From Clostridia bacterium (GTDB lineage Bacteria; Bacillota; Clostridia; Oscillospirales; Acutalibacteraceae): DNA of 64,000 bases. Made by a program: the position numbers and the translations under genes. Positions 7,765 to 16,963 of this stretch are shown here, piece by piece. Location: contig JAFXDE010000024.1 of NCBI GenBank assembly GCA_017516315.1, positions 1 through 64,000 on the forward strand, read 5' to 3'. Positions within the stretch are counted from its first letter, which is position 1; each line of letters begins with the position of its first letter. Below the pieces are notes generated by a model that saw only the letters and a list, made by a program, of their open reading frames with translations, searched no databases and was not told the origin of the DNA.

Positions 7765-8664
7765 TTACCCGTCTATATATTCGATAGCCTTAGTAGCAGC
7801 TACCGTTCCGTCAGCCGTAGCGGTAGTAAGCTGTCTGATGTCCTTTGCGCGGCAGTCACCGCAGACATAAACGCCGTTTTTTACCGTACAATTCTCCTGA
7901 ACCGCTACATAACCGTAGGAGTCGAGAGGTAAAATATCAGCAAAGTCAGCCGTAAGGGGAGTTTGTCCGATAGCCATAAAAAGACCGTTTACGGGAAGCT
8001 CGCTTCTTTCGCCTGTTATTTTGTTTTCTACGGTGATGCTTTTTATTATCGGAGATGCTTCGGCCGAAATCAGCAGGCTGTCGAGAACGAATTCTATATT
8101 TTCTTTTTCCTCTGCCTTTTTAACGAGGCTCTTCTCTGCTCTGAAGGCATCGCGTCGGTGAACAAGATAAACCTTTTTACAAATATCACTCAGATACAGA
8201 GCGTCCTGTACTGCCGTATTTCCGCCTCCGATAACAGCCACAGTCCGTCCGCGGAAAAAGTTTCCGTCACAGGTGGCGCAGTAGGAAAGACCTCTGCCTA
8301 CGAGCGTGTCCTCGTCGGGTATACCTGATCTTTTTGGCTCCGTGCCGAGAGCGAAAATAACAGCCTTACTTTCATAATCTGTATCTGACGTTACGGTGAA
8401 AATACCGTCTTTTTCTTTTACGTCTTTGACTTTTTTCTGTATTATTTCTGCACCGAAAAGCTCGGCCTGATTTTTTAATTTCATCGAAAATTCGAAGCCG
8501 CTTATCTCTTCAAAGCCGGGATAGTTTTCTACCTTGTGGCTTTTGCTTATTTGTCCGCCGAAGCTTTTACCCTCGAAAAGAAGAACGCTTTTTCCGCTTC
8601 TTCCTGCATATATCGCTGCCGTAAGTCCGGCGGGGCCTCCGCCAATAATAATTATATCCTTCAT
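7765..8664 (-). CDS. trxB: thioredoxin reductase
   Basis: 299 residues, usual length. FAD site GGGPAGLTAAIYAGRSG at 8-24, redox-active C129-A-T-C132, NADPH site GGGNTA (146-151) with the HRRDAFRAEKS segment that distinguishes NADPH-type reductases, and the C-terminal FAD motif around VYVCGDCRAKDIRQL, where GDC replaces the usual GDV/GDA. It passes electrons from NADPH to thioredoxin. No thioredoxin gene is adjacent. Start ATG is preceded by AGAGGTG. Confidence 0.93.
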   Translation of the reverse strand: MKDIIIIGGGPAGLTAAIYAGRSGKSVLLFEGKSFGGQISKSHKVENYPGFEEISGFEFSMKLKNQAELFGAEIIQKKVKDVKEKDGIFTVTSDTDYESKAVIFALGTEPKRSGIPDEDTLVGRGLSYCATCDGNFFRGRTVAVIGGGNTAVQDALYLSDICKKVYLVHRRDAFRAEKSLVKKAEEKENIEFVLDSLLISAEASPIIKSITVENKITGERSELPVNGLFMAIGQTPLTADFADILPLDSYGYVAVQENCTVKNGVYVCGDCRAKDIRQLTTATADGTVAATKAIEYIDG

Positions 8665-8793
8665 CTTTGCACCTCTTTTCTTTAGTTTACATAGTATATT
8701 TTAACACAAAGAATGGCAGATTACTACGGAAGTTGGAAAATTTTTATAAAAATCAAAAAATATTCCTTTATTATAGAAATTCCTTTTACATTG

Positions 8794-8802
8794 TGATATA
8801 AT
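8794..8802 (+). promoter_or_regulatory. extended -10 element before the hydrolase/cell-wall operon
   Basis: TGATATAAT (8794-8802) is an extended -10; no good -35 sits 17 bases upstream. It lies 51 bases before the TTG start at 8853. Confidence 0.45.
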
Positions 8803-8852
8803 ATTTAAGACTATGTGTTGTCATATTATCCTGTCGGAAGGAAGGATTCTTT

Positions 8853-9623
8853 TTGATAAAGACAGTTAAAGGCTTGAAAATAAATTATATAGAAGAGGGT
8901 CAGGGCGACCTTGTGGTGCTTTTACACGGCTGGGGCTCTAATATAAAGCTCTTTCAGGCAAGTGTAGACCTTTTACAGAAGGGCTACAGGGTAGTTACCA
9001 TGGATATGCCCGGATTTGGTGAAAGCGAAGAACCGAAAGAACCCTGGTGCGTAGACGATTATGTGGATTTCCTTTTGGAGTTTTTAAAGGATTACGAGTT
9101 TTCGAAGGTCACTCTTTTAGGCCACTCCTTCGGCGGAAGAGTTATAATCAAGCTCTGCTCGAGAAAAACAGATTTCGAAGTGGAAAAGGTTATTTTAGTC
9201 GATGCCGCAGGTGTAAAGCCGAAGAAAACCTTAAAGCAGAAAATAAAGCAGCGCATTTATAAAATGACCAGATGGATTTTCTCTCTTAAAATAGTGCTGA
9301 TGCTTTTCCCTGATGCTTTGGAAAAGCTCCGCAGGAAAAACGGCTCTGCCGATTACAATGCCGCCACGCCCGTTATGAGACAAACACTCGTAAGGGTAGT
9401 GAACGAAGACCTTTGTCATCTTATGCCGAATGTTAAATGTCCTACTCTCCTTATCTGGGGTACGGCTGACGATGCGACACCTCTCAGTGATGCGAAGATT
9501 ATGGAAAAGCTTATGCCTGAGGCAGGTCTTGTAACCTTTGAGGGCGCGGGTCACTATTCCTTCCTGGAGAGACAGGGTCAGTATTTGAGAGTTCTCGCTT
9601 CATTTATGAAAATTGATATGTAA
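8853..9623 (+). CDS. alpha/beta hydrolase
   Basis: 256 residues starting at TTG, preceded by GGAAGGAAGGA. Oxyanion segment LLHGWGSN (23-30), DMPGFGESE, nucleophile Ser92 in GHSFGG, an Asp in WGTADDATPLS and the catalytic His in GAGHYSFLE. This resembles the broad esterase/MhpC/BioH-like group; substrate cannot be assigned. The gene sits 18 bases upstream of the MurF-like gene and seems to be the first gene of a cell-wall operon, so a role in wall or lipid-carrier metabolism is possible but only inferred. Confidence 0.85.
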   Translation: MIKTVKGLKINYIEEGQGDLVVLLHGWGSNIKLFQASVDLLQKGYRVVTMDMPGFGESEEPKEPWCVDDYVDFLLEFLKDYEFSKVTLLGHSFGGRVIIKLCSRKTDFEVEKVILVDAAGVKPKKTLKQKIKQRIYKMTRWIFSLKIVLMLFPDALEKLRRKNGSADYNAATPVMRQTLVRVVNEDLCHLMPNVKCPTLLIWGTADDATPLSDAKIMEKLMPEAGLVTFEGAGHYSFLERQGQYLRVLASFMKIDM

Positions 9624-9641
9624 TCAGAAGGGAAAAAGATT

Positions 9642-11213
9642 ATGGTTTTTACAGCTTCCGTTATTATCTGTACCGTGCTTTTCGTTATAAGTACGGTTAT
9701 GTGTCTCATCGATTCAATGCACTTTTTCCAGCTTAACTCCTATCGCTTCGATACCCATACCAAATGGATAAGGGAAAACACGCGAAAGTATTTTATCCAT
9801 TCCGTTCTCTCGGTTTTAGCGCTTATCGCTGTTTTTCTCGAAATCCCCGGTCAGTTCAAGGTTTATGCCTGTGCGGTGCTTTTCGCTCTCGCGTGCGTAG
9901 CCGAAAAGCCGAAGAAGGCTAAAAAGCCCCTCGTTTATACGGCAAGAGTAAAGAGAATGCTCGTCACTCTCGCTGTCGTTATCGGTTTACTTATGTGTGC
10001 AGGCTTACCCTTCGTAAACATTACACGAATTACGGTTTATCTTCTTATTCTTACCGGTGTTTACACTCTCGCTCCCGTGCTTGTGCTTCTGGCAAACCTT
10101 ATAAATAAGCCTATGGAGCTTTCGATCAATAACGGCTACATCAGGGACGCCAAAAGAATACTTAAAGCCTGTCCCGAGCTTAAAATTATCGGCATTACGG
10201 GAAGCTACGGTAAAACCAGCGTTAAATATTATCTGACTACTCTCTTAAGAGCGAAGTACAATGTGCTTATGACTCCCGAAAGCTATAATACCCCTATGGG
10301 TGTAGTAAAGACCGTACGAGGCTCGCTTAAGGCTACCCACGAAATTTTCGTATGTGAAATGGGTGCTAAATGGGTAGGCGATATCAAGGAGCTTTGCGAT
10401 ATCGTTCATCCTCATCACGGTGTTATAACATCTATCGGACCTCAGCATCTCGAATCCTTTAAAACTCTGGATGCTGTTAAAAGCACGAAATTCGAGCTTT
10501 CCGACTCTCTTCCCGAGGGCGGGATGCTCTTCCTTAACGCAGACGACGAAAACATAAAGGCTCACGGCAGTAACCGTCCCTACATCTCCTACAGCATCGA
10601 TGCAGAGGCTGATTACAGAGCCTATGATATTTCCGTCAGCGAAAGAGGCACTTCATTCTCTGTTAAAGCTCCCGACGGCGAAAGTGAGCAGTTTTCAACT
10701 AAGCTTATCGGCAGACATAATGTTCTCAATATCGTAGGTGCCATAGCCATAAGCCATAAAATGGGAATATCTCTTAAGGAGCTTAAGGGTCAGGTGCGCC
10801 GTCTCGAGGGAGTTCCTCACAGACTGCAGCTTTCCGATAAGGGTAATATGACCGTCATCGACGATGCTTATAACTCTAATCCCAGCGGCACTAAGGCTGC
10901 TCTTGAGGCTCTCAGTCTTTTCGAAGGCTATAAAATTCTCGTAACTCCCGGTATGGTAGAGCTCGGTGCAAAGCAGAATGAGCTTAACCGTGAGTTCGGC
11001 AGAAATGCCGCCGGAGTATGCGACTATGTGGTTCTCGTAGGACAGAAGCAGGCAGTTCCCATTAAGGCGGGCTTGCTTGACGAAAATTATGATGAAGGAA
11101 AAATCTTCGTGGCAGATACTATTGAAGAGGCTCTTTCTCATGTATATGCCATCGGCAGCGAGGGTAGAAAAAAGATTGTTCTTTTAGAAAACGACCTTCC
11201 CGATAACTATTAA
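9642..11213 (+). CDS. murF: membrane-anchored MurF-like ligase
   Basis: 523 residues. The C-terminal two thirds is a Mur ligase: ATP loop GITGSYGKT (184-192), the central EMGAKWVGDIKELCD block and the nucleotide/substrate segment VIDDAYNSNPSG, typical of MurF, which adds D-Ala-D-Ala to UDP-MurNAc-tripeptide. The usual MurF N-terminal substrate domain is replaced by about 160 residues with roughly five hydrophobic segments (3-25, 55-70, 74-90, 106-125, 135-155), so the enzyme should be membrane bound. The next gene encodes D-Ala-D-Ala ligase, which supplies its substrate and supports the call. It could be a second, specialised MurF paralogue. Confidence 0.85.
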   Translation: MVFTASVIICTVLFVISTVMCLIDSMHFFQLNSYRFDTHTKWIRENTRKYFIHSVLSVLALIAVFLEIPGQFKVYACAVLFALACVAEKPKKAKKPLVYTARVKRMLVTLAVVIGLLMCAGLPFVNITRITVYLLILTGVYTLAPVLVLLANLINKPMELSINNGYIRDAKRILKACPELKIIGITGSYGKTSVKYYLTTLLRAKYNVLMTPESYNTPMGVVKTVRGSLKATHEIFVCEMGAKWVGDIKELCDIVHPHHGVITSIGPQHLESFKTLDAVKSTKFELSDSLPEGGMLFLNADDENIKAHGSNRPYISYSIDAEADYRAYDISVSERGTSFSVKAPDGESEQFSTKLIGRHNVLNIVGAIAISHKMGISLKELKGQVRRLEGVPHRLQLSDKGNMTVIDDAYNSNPSGTKAALEALSLFEGYKILVTPGMVELGAKQNELNREFGRNAAGVCDYVVLVGQKQAVPIKAGLLDENYDEGKIFVADTIEEALSHVYAIGSEGRKKIVLLENDLPDNY

Positions 11214-11234
11214 TTTTATTCTGAGGTGATACAA

Positions 11235-12464
11235 ATGAAAACAAAAGTCGGCGTTTTTTTCGGCGGTAAGACTACAGAGCACGAAATCTCAGTTATTTCC
11301 GCTATCCAGGCCATCGGCTATATTGACAGAGAAAAATACGATGTAATCCCCGTCTACATAACCAAAAGCAATGAGTTTTATGTAGGCGATAAAATCGGTG
11401 ACATCAGCTCATATACAAATATTCCTGCACTCTTAAAGGAGAGTCAGCGTGTTATTATGGTAAATGACGAGGGTAAGGTAAAGCTTATTAAATATCCTCA
11501 GAAGATGTTCGGCAAAGCCTTCTATGATTATATCGATGTTGCTTTTCCCATCGTTCACGGCACAAATGTAGAGGACGGTACTCTTCAGGGCTTCTTACAG
11601 ATGATGGGAGTTCCCTATGTAGGCTGCGATGTTCTTTCCTCGGCAGTAGGTATGGATAAATATGTTATGAAGACCGTACTCAAGGATAACGATATTCCCG
11701 TGCTTGACTGCAAATGCTATACAGCCGATCAGTATGATGCTCATACAGATGCTCTCGTAGATGAAATAGAAAAGGAAATCGGTTATCCTGTTATTGTAAA
11801 GCCTGTTAATCTCGGCTCCTCTATCGGTATTTCAAAGGCTGATGACAGAAATGAACTCTACGCCTCTCTCGAAACTGCCTTCGCTTATGCCACTAAGGTG
11901 CTTATCGAAAGAGCTGTTCAGAATCTTAAGGAAATCAACTGCTCTGTTTTAGGTGACTACAGCGGTGCAGAGGCATCCGAATGTGAAGAGCCTGTTTCCT
12001 CCGATAAAATCCTCACCTTTGCGGAGAAGTACATCGGTGACGGCTCCTCTAAGGGCGCCAAGGGAGGAGTAAAATCTTCCCCCTCAGGCAGTAAAGGTAT
12101 GGCTACTCTTAAGAGAAAAATCCCTGCCGATATTACCTCAGAGCAGAGAGACACTGTCCGTAAGATGGCAGTGGATGCCTTCAAGGTGCTCGGCTGCAGC
12201 GGTGTTTCCCGTATCGACTTTATGATGGACACAGCTACAGGAGAAATCTGGCTCAACGAAATCAACACTATTCCCGGTTCTCTCTCCTTCTATCTTTGGG
12301 AGCCTGTCGGTGTGAAATACACAGAGCTTCTCAGCAGGATGATTTCTCTTTCGCTCAAAAGAGAAAGAGAACAGGAAAATATTACCTTCTCCTTCGACTC
12401 CAATGTTCTCCAGGGCGTGAAGCTCGGCGGCGGAGCTAAGGGCGCAAAGGGAAGCAAGATGTAA
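11235..12464 (+). CDS. ddl: D-alanine--D-alanine ligase
   Basis: 409 residues. N-terminal GVFFGGKTTEHEIS is the typical Ddl start block; VKPVNLGSSIGISKA and the C-terminal NEINTIPGSLSFYLWEP carry the ATP-grasp and Mg-binding residues. It joins two D-alanines for MurF encoded just upstream. A Gly/Lys/Ser-rich stretch (SSKGAKGGVKSSPSGSKG) lies in the omega-loop region and the protein ends in a similar GGGAKGAKGSK tail. The ATG at 11235 is chosen over the GTG at 11226 because GAGGTG lies at a good distance before it. Confidence 0.94.
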   Translation: MKTKVGVFFGGKTTEHEISVISAIQAIGYIDREKYDVIPVYITKSNEFYVGDKIGDISSYTNIPALLKESQRVIMVNDEGKVKLIKYPQKMFGKAFYDYIDVAFPIVHGTNVEDGTLQGFLQMMGVPYVGCDVLSSAVGMDKYVMKTVLKDNDIPVLDCKCYTADQYDAHTDALVDEIEKEIGYPVIVKPVNLGSSIGISKADDRNELYASLETAFAYATKVLIERAVQNLKEINCSVLGDYSGAEASECEEPVSSDKILTFAEKYIGDGSSKGAKGGVKSSPSGSKGMATLKRKIPADITSEQRDTVRKMAVDAFKVLGCSGVSRIDFMMDTATGEIWLNEINTIPGSLSFYLWEPVGVKYTELLSRMISLSLKREREQENITFSFDSNVLQGVKLGGGAKGAKGSKM

Positions 12465-12472
12465 CAGATGCT

Positions 12473-13615
12473 ATGAAGGTTTTAATCGCTATAGACTCCT
12501 TCAAGGGCAGTCTCACCTCCCGTGAGGCAGGTATGGCAGCGGCAGAAGGAATAAAAAGAGCTTATCCGGAGGCGCAGTGTGAGGTGCTGACCGTAGCTGA
12601 CGGAGGCGAAGGAACGGTAGCCACCCTTATGACTGCTCTTCACGGGCAGACCGTAACGGTAAAGGTATCTGACCCTCTCGGAAGAAGAACAGAGTGCTCC
12701 TACGGTATCACTCCTGACGGTACGGCACTTATGGAAATGTCCTCGGCAGCGGGCATAACTCTTCTGAAAAAGGAAGAGCTTAACCCGATGAAGACTACTA
12801 CCTACGGTGTAGGAGAAATGATAAAGGACGCTATAGAAAGAGGCTGTCGCAGATTTCTGATGGGTATCGGCGGAAGCGCCACAAATGACGGCGGTGCAGG
12901 TATGCTGCAGGCCTTAGGCTTTTCTCTTTTCGATGAAAAGGGAAAGGATATTTCCTTCGGTGCAGAGGGCTTGTCCTCTCTTCACAGTATAAGTGAGGCG
13001 GGAGTAATGAAAGAGCTTTCGGAATGCTACTTCCGTATTGCCTGCGATGTGACGAATCCTCTTTGCGGCGAAAACGGCTGCAGTGCGGTTTTCGGACCTC
13101 AGAAGGGTGCGACACCGGAAACGGTAAATAAGATGGATTCTTACCTTCTCCGCTTCGCTGAAAAGACAAAGAAGATAAGGCCTCTTTCCGACAAGGATTT
13201 TCCCGGTACGGGCGCAGCAGGCGGACTCGGCTTCGCTTTTAAGGCTTATCTCGATGCTGAGCTTTTAAGCGGAATAGATCTGATACTCGAGGAAATACAT
13301 ATCGAGGAAAAGATAAAGGATGCTGACATCGTAATTACGGGCGAGGGCAGAATCGACAGTCAGACCGTTATGGGCAAAGCTCCCGGCGGTGTGGCTGAGA
13401 AGGCGAAAAAGCACGGCAAGCCGGTTTTAGCCTTTTCGGGAGCAGTTACCAAGGATGCGGTTTTCTGTAACGAAAAGGGGATAGACGCTTTCTTTCCTAT
13501 AGTAAGAGGTATCACTACTCTGGAAAAGGCTATGGAAAGGGAAGCTGCCTACGCTAATATGGCTGACAGTGCAGAGCAGGTATTCAGACTGATAAAGTCA
13601 GTCGAAGGTATATAA
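12473..13615 (+). CDS. glycerate kinase (GarK/GlxK family)
   Basis: 380 residues. The N-terminal IAIDSFKGSLTSREA and the later GGSATNDGGAGMLQALG and ITGEGRIDSQTVMGKAP blocks are hallmarks of glycerate kinase type 1, which phosphorylates D-glycerate to 2-phosphoglycerate using ATP. It begins 8 bases after ddl with only a weak ribosome site, so translation is probably coupled. Its link to wall synthesis is unclear; it simply shares the operon and its terminator. Confidence 0.93.
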   Translation: MKVLIAIDSFKGSLTSREAGMAAAEGIKRAYPEAQCEVLTVADGGEGTVATLMTALHGQTVTVKVSDPLGRRTECSYGITPDGTALMEMSSAAGITLLKKEELNPMKTTTYGVGEMIKDAIERGCRRFLMGIGGSATNDGGAGMLQALGFSLFDEKGKDISFGAEGLSSLHSISEAGVMKELSECYFRIACDVTNPLCGENGCSAVFGPQKGATPETVNKMDSYLLRFAEKTKKIRPLSDKDFPGTGAAGGLGFAFKAYLDAELLSGIDLILEEIHIEEKIKDADIVITGEGRIDSQTVMGKAPGGVAEKAKKHGKPVLAFSGAVTKDAVFCNEKGIDAFFPIVRGITTLEKAMEREAAYANMADSAEQVFRLIKSVEGI

Positions 13616-13622
13616 ATATAAG

Positions 13623-13653
13623 AAAACGGGATGTTTTGACACCCCGTTTTTTG
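13623..13653. terminator. bidirectional intrinsic terminator
   Basis: AAAACGGG (13623-13630) pairs with CCCGTTTT (13643-13650), flanked by A and T runs. It separates the convergent glycerate kinase and GtrA genes. Confidence 0.85.
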
Positions 13654-14115
13654 TTATTTGCTTTTCTTTTTGAAAATTACAAGCTTACTCGCAAAATAGT
13701 TGAATATTACGACTATGACTGAAAGAAGGAGCTTTGCTATAAGCTGGCCGCTTATTTTAAAGCCGAAGACCGTCAGAGAATAATCTCCGAAGCTCAGAAG
13801 GTCGATTAAAAGCCACATTCCGCCCTCTTCCAGACCGAAGCTGAAAATTCTCGCACCGAAAAATTCGGAAATTTCCTTAAGGAGAGTTTTCGTTTCGAAG
13901 CTCTTTGAGCCGAAAACGAAAAGCTTATTGGTGATGTAGGCGAAAATCACCGACACAAGCCAGGCGATGGCGTTGTTAAGAAGATAAAGCTCTTCACCTA
14001 AAAGCCATCTGAAAAGGGAGAAGGTAAGAAAGTTTACCAGGGTAGTCAGAGCTCCGAAAAAGACATAGGTAACGAGCTCCTTATATTTTAAAAAAAGTTC
14101 AGTCAGTTTCTTCAT
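13654..14115 (-). CDS. GtrA-family membrane protein
   Basis: About 153 residues with four hydrophobic segments, beginning ELVTYVFFGALTTLVNFLTF, the usual GtrA opening. GtrA proteins are thought to move lipid-linked sugars across the membrane. A TTG at 14121 is an alternative start two codons upstream. The 5' end overlaps the 3' end of the glycosyltransferase gene, and this pairing of GtrA with a polyprenol-phosphate glycosyltransferase is the classic gtrAB arrangement for decorating wall polymers. Confidence 0.87.
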   Translation of the reverse strand: MKKLTELFLKYKELVTYVFFGALTTLVNFLTFSLFRWLLGEELYLLNNAIAWLVSVIFAYITNKLFVFGSKSFETKTLLKEISEFFGARIFSFGLEEGGMWLLIDLLSFGDYSLTVFGFKISGQLIAKLLLSVIVVIFNYFASKLVIFKKKSK

Positions 14116-15019
14116 TGTCAAAATGTTCCTTTAAAATATATACAGGTCTGTCTTTACCCTGCACATACATTTTTGCCAGGTACTGACCGATGATTCCTAA
14201 ATTAAGAAGTATCGCACCGCCGATAAAGAAAACGGCGGAGATAATCAGCCAGGCCGAGGCGAAAAACGAAAGGATAAAGGCTCCGAGAGCTAAAAGGATA
14301 AAGCTTATACCTGTGTATGCGGAAATTTTAAGGGGTGCTGTGGAAAAGGCGAAGATTCCCTCAAAGGCGTACTTTATGAGCTTTCTGAGAGACCATTTAC
14401 TTTCGCCGCTTTCTCTTTCAGCGACAGTGTAAGGAATATATTCCGTGTTAAAGCCTACGAAGCTGAACATACCCTTCGAAAATCGGTGGTATTCCCTCAT
14501 CTGTAAAAGAGCTTCGGCTACATTCCGTCTGAAAAGTCTGAAATCCGAGGCTCCGTTTCTGAATTCTACATCGGAGATTTTATTTATACCCTTATAAAAG
14601 AGGGCCTTAAGCGAAGACACGATCTTGCCCTCTTTTCTTTCCTCCTGGTAGGCGGTGACACAGTCGGTATCCTCGTCCTTTTTTATTATTTCCAGCATTT
14701 CGAGGACTACCTCGGGTCTTTGCTGTAAATCTGCATCTATAATGCACAAAAGGTCGCCCTTAGCCTTTGAGAGACCTGCATAAATAGCGGCCTCCTTACC
14801 GAAATTGCGGCTGAAGGAGAGATACTGTATATTTTTCTTTTCGTTTTTACCGAGATACAGCGCCTTAAGCCTCTCTCGCGTACCGTCTGTACTGCCGTCA
14901 TTTACGAAGACAAATTCATAGTCATCTACCTTGCCCTCAAAGACTTCGGTTACAAGGTCGAAGAACTTTTCCACATTTCCTTCTTCGTTGTAGCAGGGTA
15001 CTATCAGGGATAATTTCAT
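14099..15019 (-). CDS. family 2 glycosyltransferase, GtrB/polyprenyl-phosphate type
   Basis: 306 residues. GT-A fold: LIVPCYNEEGN at the N-terminus, VNDGSTDGT, and the metal-binding IDADLQQRPE near residue 95. Two C-terminal membrane helices (about 230-255 and 262-285) follow. Such enzymes move a sugar from a nucleotide donor to undecaprenyl phosphate on the cytoplasmic face. The overlapping GtrA gene would handle the flipping step. The modified polymer is unknown. Confidence 0.9.
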   Translation of the reverse strand: MKLSLIVPCYNEEGNVEKFFDLVTEVFEGKVDDYEFVFVNDGSTDGTRERLKALYLGKNEKKNIQYLSFSRNFGKEAAIYAGLSKAKGDLLCIIDADLQQRPEVVLEMLEIIKKDEDTDCVTAYQEERKEGKIVSSLKALFYKGINKISDVEFRNGASDFRLFRRNVAEALLQMREYHRFSKGMFSFVGFNTEYIPYTVAERESGESKWSLRKLIKYAFEGIFAFSTAPLKISAYTGISFILLALGAFILSFFASAWLIISAVFFIGGAILLNLGIIGQYLAKMYVQGKDRPVYILKEHFDNEETD

Positions 15020-15047
15020 CCGATCAGCTCCTCGCTAATTAAGATAA

Positions 15048-15074
15048 ACCGACTGCCGCGATGCAGCAGCCGGT
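15048..15074 (-). terminator. hairpin, likely weak terminator on the minus strand
   Basis: Twelve positions on each side (15048-15059 and 15063-15074) pair fully in minus-strand RNA if two G-U pairs are allowed, whereas plus-strand RNA would have two A-C mismatches. The following tail is only moderately T-rich, so read-through into the glycosyltransferase is possible. Confidence 0.5.
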
Positions 15075-15082
15075 GCATTTTT

Positions 15083-16879
15083 TTATTTTACATCCGTGGC
15101 AGCGATGATGTCGCCCTTTTCGGGTTCTGCATCCTTTTCTGAGGCAGTGTAGGTGATTTTTACTGTCTGTCCCTTATTCATAATAACCACGGCAGGCTCG
15201 TCAGAAGCATTTACCGTGTAGTAAATACCGTTTTCGTCAAGCTCGATATAGTAAACGCTTTCTCCGCCCATAACTGCTGTTCTTATGTCGGTTACGGTAC
15301 CCTTTACGGTTACGGCCTTGCTTTCGGGAGCGTTTACATCGTTCTGCTGATTTTCTGTGTCTGTGGCATCGATTATGTCATCAATGTCAACATCGATTTT
15401 TATATTGTTATGCTCGAGCTTTTCTACATATTCTTCCATACATTCTGCGATGGTAACACCTGTAACAGCTACCTGGTAGTTCTGAACATTAACCATAGCG
15501 AAGCGCTTTACGAGACTGTCAGCGTCCTTAAGTGACATAAAGTAGGTAGGCTGGCCACTGATATTGAGAAGGATGGGGAAGGTAGCGTTATAGGAGTAGT
15601 CCTGAACATCACCCTGAGCAGATGACATAGCGGAATATTCCTTAGCACCTGAAACGGCATAGAAGGAAGCATCCTTCGTTCTCATATTTACGAGAACAAA
15701 GCCGATGATAGCCTGGTCGTGACCTGCAGAGGTAACACCTGTATACATATAAACATCGTCGTTCTGTGCCAGATAGTTTGAACCCTCTGTGGCTATTCTT
15801 ACACCGTCCTGTCCGAGAACGGAGTTAATGAAGCCCTTCTGATATTTACCGTAGTAATTGAACTGTTCGATAAGAAGAGCATCGGAATAAATACCGTCAA
15901 TCCATTGAAGCTCCTTGCTGTCTCTTACCTGATCTACGGTATATTCTGTCATTTCGCCTGTTACGGCATTGACGATAACTACTCCCTTTACATCTGTACC
16001 GCCGAAAAGACCGATAGTTTTGTCGAGAACGGGGCAGAGCCAATAGGGATCACCCTTTTCATCGATTTCGAAACGGGGTGTATCGAAAATATAGGTGGGA
16101 TATGCGAAACGGACATGTCTCATAAGATATTTTGAGAAATGCTCGGTGGTAGCGTATTTGATGTACTGACCCTCGGGAAGGAGGATGAGCTCACTCTTCT
16201 GTGTAACCATATTAACGACTACATAGCCGGGAAGACCCTCTTTGGTGTTCTTAAGCCATTTGAAAATGTCACCGTAGGAAAGAGTGGTTACCTTGACGGG
16301 AGAGTTTTTGTAGTTGATCTGTGTAAATGCCGTAGAGATTTCGAACTGTGAAACCTTATCGATTTTAGAAAGGTCACCGAGAGTTCTGTTTGCAAGAACG
16401 CTTGCAGCAGCGGTGTCAAGAACGGGAACAGAGGAGAAGTCAGCCTCCTGGATTTCCTCGGCGAAGTTTGTGTTTTCGTTTACATCGATAATCTTACTGT
16501 AGGTTTTTGCTCTGAAGAATACATTGGAAAATACCATACCGACAGCTACTACAGCTACGAGGATACCGATTATAATACCGGGAACGATGGACTTTCTCTT
16601 AACATATTCAGTGTACTCCGGCTTCATCATAGCGCCTGATGTGATATTGAGAAGAGCCACGAAAATAGCGGCTACCACACCGAAATACATATAGGTGTCC
16701 GTGCTTTTGAAGTTCATGGGAGGAAGCATAAAGTAATATGCCACCACAGCACCGATAACGGTACCGATAACACTGATAAGTAATTTTAAACCGGCTTTTT
16801 TGGGTACAAGATAAGCAGATTTGCCGCTGCCCTTGCTTTCGCCCTGACCGCCTGTGAAGTCAACCTTGATCGGATCCAT
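15083..16879 (-). CDS. large membrane protein of unknown function
   Basis: 598 residues from the ATG at 16879 (AAGGAG before it). Three hydrophobic segments are visible near the N-terminus (about 25-47, 62-83, 98-122), then a long, probably extracytoplasmic domain of about 380 residues rich in Tyr/Asp, an acidic linker (IDVDIDDIIDATDTENQQND), and a terminal beta-rich module of about 65 residues (KGTVTDIRTAVMGG...) that looks OB-like. No catalytic motif was recognised. It lies upstream of the gtrAB-like pair on the same strand, separated by a hairpin, so a surface role is a guess only. Confidence 0.8.
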   Translation of the reverse strand: MDPIKVDFTGGQGESKGSGKSAYLVPKKAGLKLLISVIGTVIGAVVAYYFMLPPMNFKSTDTYMYFGVVAAIFVALLNITSGAMMKPEYTEYVKRKSIVPGIIIGILVAVVAVGMVFSNVFFRAKTYSKIIDVNENTNFAEEIQEADFSSVPVLDTAAASVLANRTLGDLSKIDKVSQFEISTAFTQINYKNSPVKVTTLSYGDIFKWLKNTKEGLPGYVVVNMVTQKSELILLPEGQYIKYATTEHFSKYLMRHVRFAYPTYIFDTPRFEIDEKGDPYWLCPVLDKTIGLFGGTDVKGVVIVNAVTGEMTEYTVDQVRDSKELQWIDGIYSDALLIEQFNYYGKYQKGFINSVLGQDGVRIATEGSNYLAQNDDVYMYTGVTSAGHDQAIIGFVLVNMRTKDASFYAVSGAKEYSAMSSAQGDVQDYSYNATFPILLNISGQPTYFMSLKDADSLVKRFAMVNVQNYQVAVTGVTIAECMEEYVEKLEHNNIKIDVDIDDIIDATDTENQQNDVNAPESKAVTVKGTVTDIRTAVMGGESVYYIELDENGIYYTVNASDEPAVVIMNKGQTVKITYTASEKDAEPEKGDIIAATDVK

Positions 16880-16963
16880 TTTAAGCAACTCCTTTTTTCT
16901 TTTCAATATATTATAACATTATACATAATTTTAACTTAAAAAGCAATAGAAAGCAGATAACTG

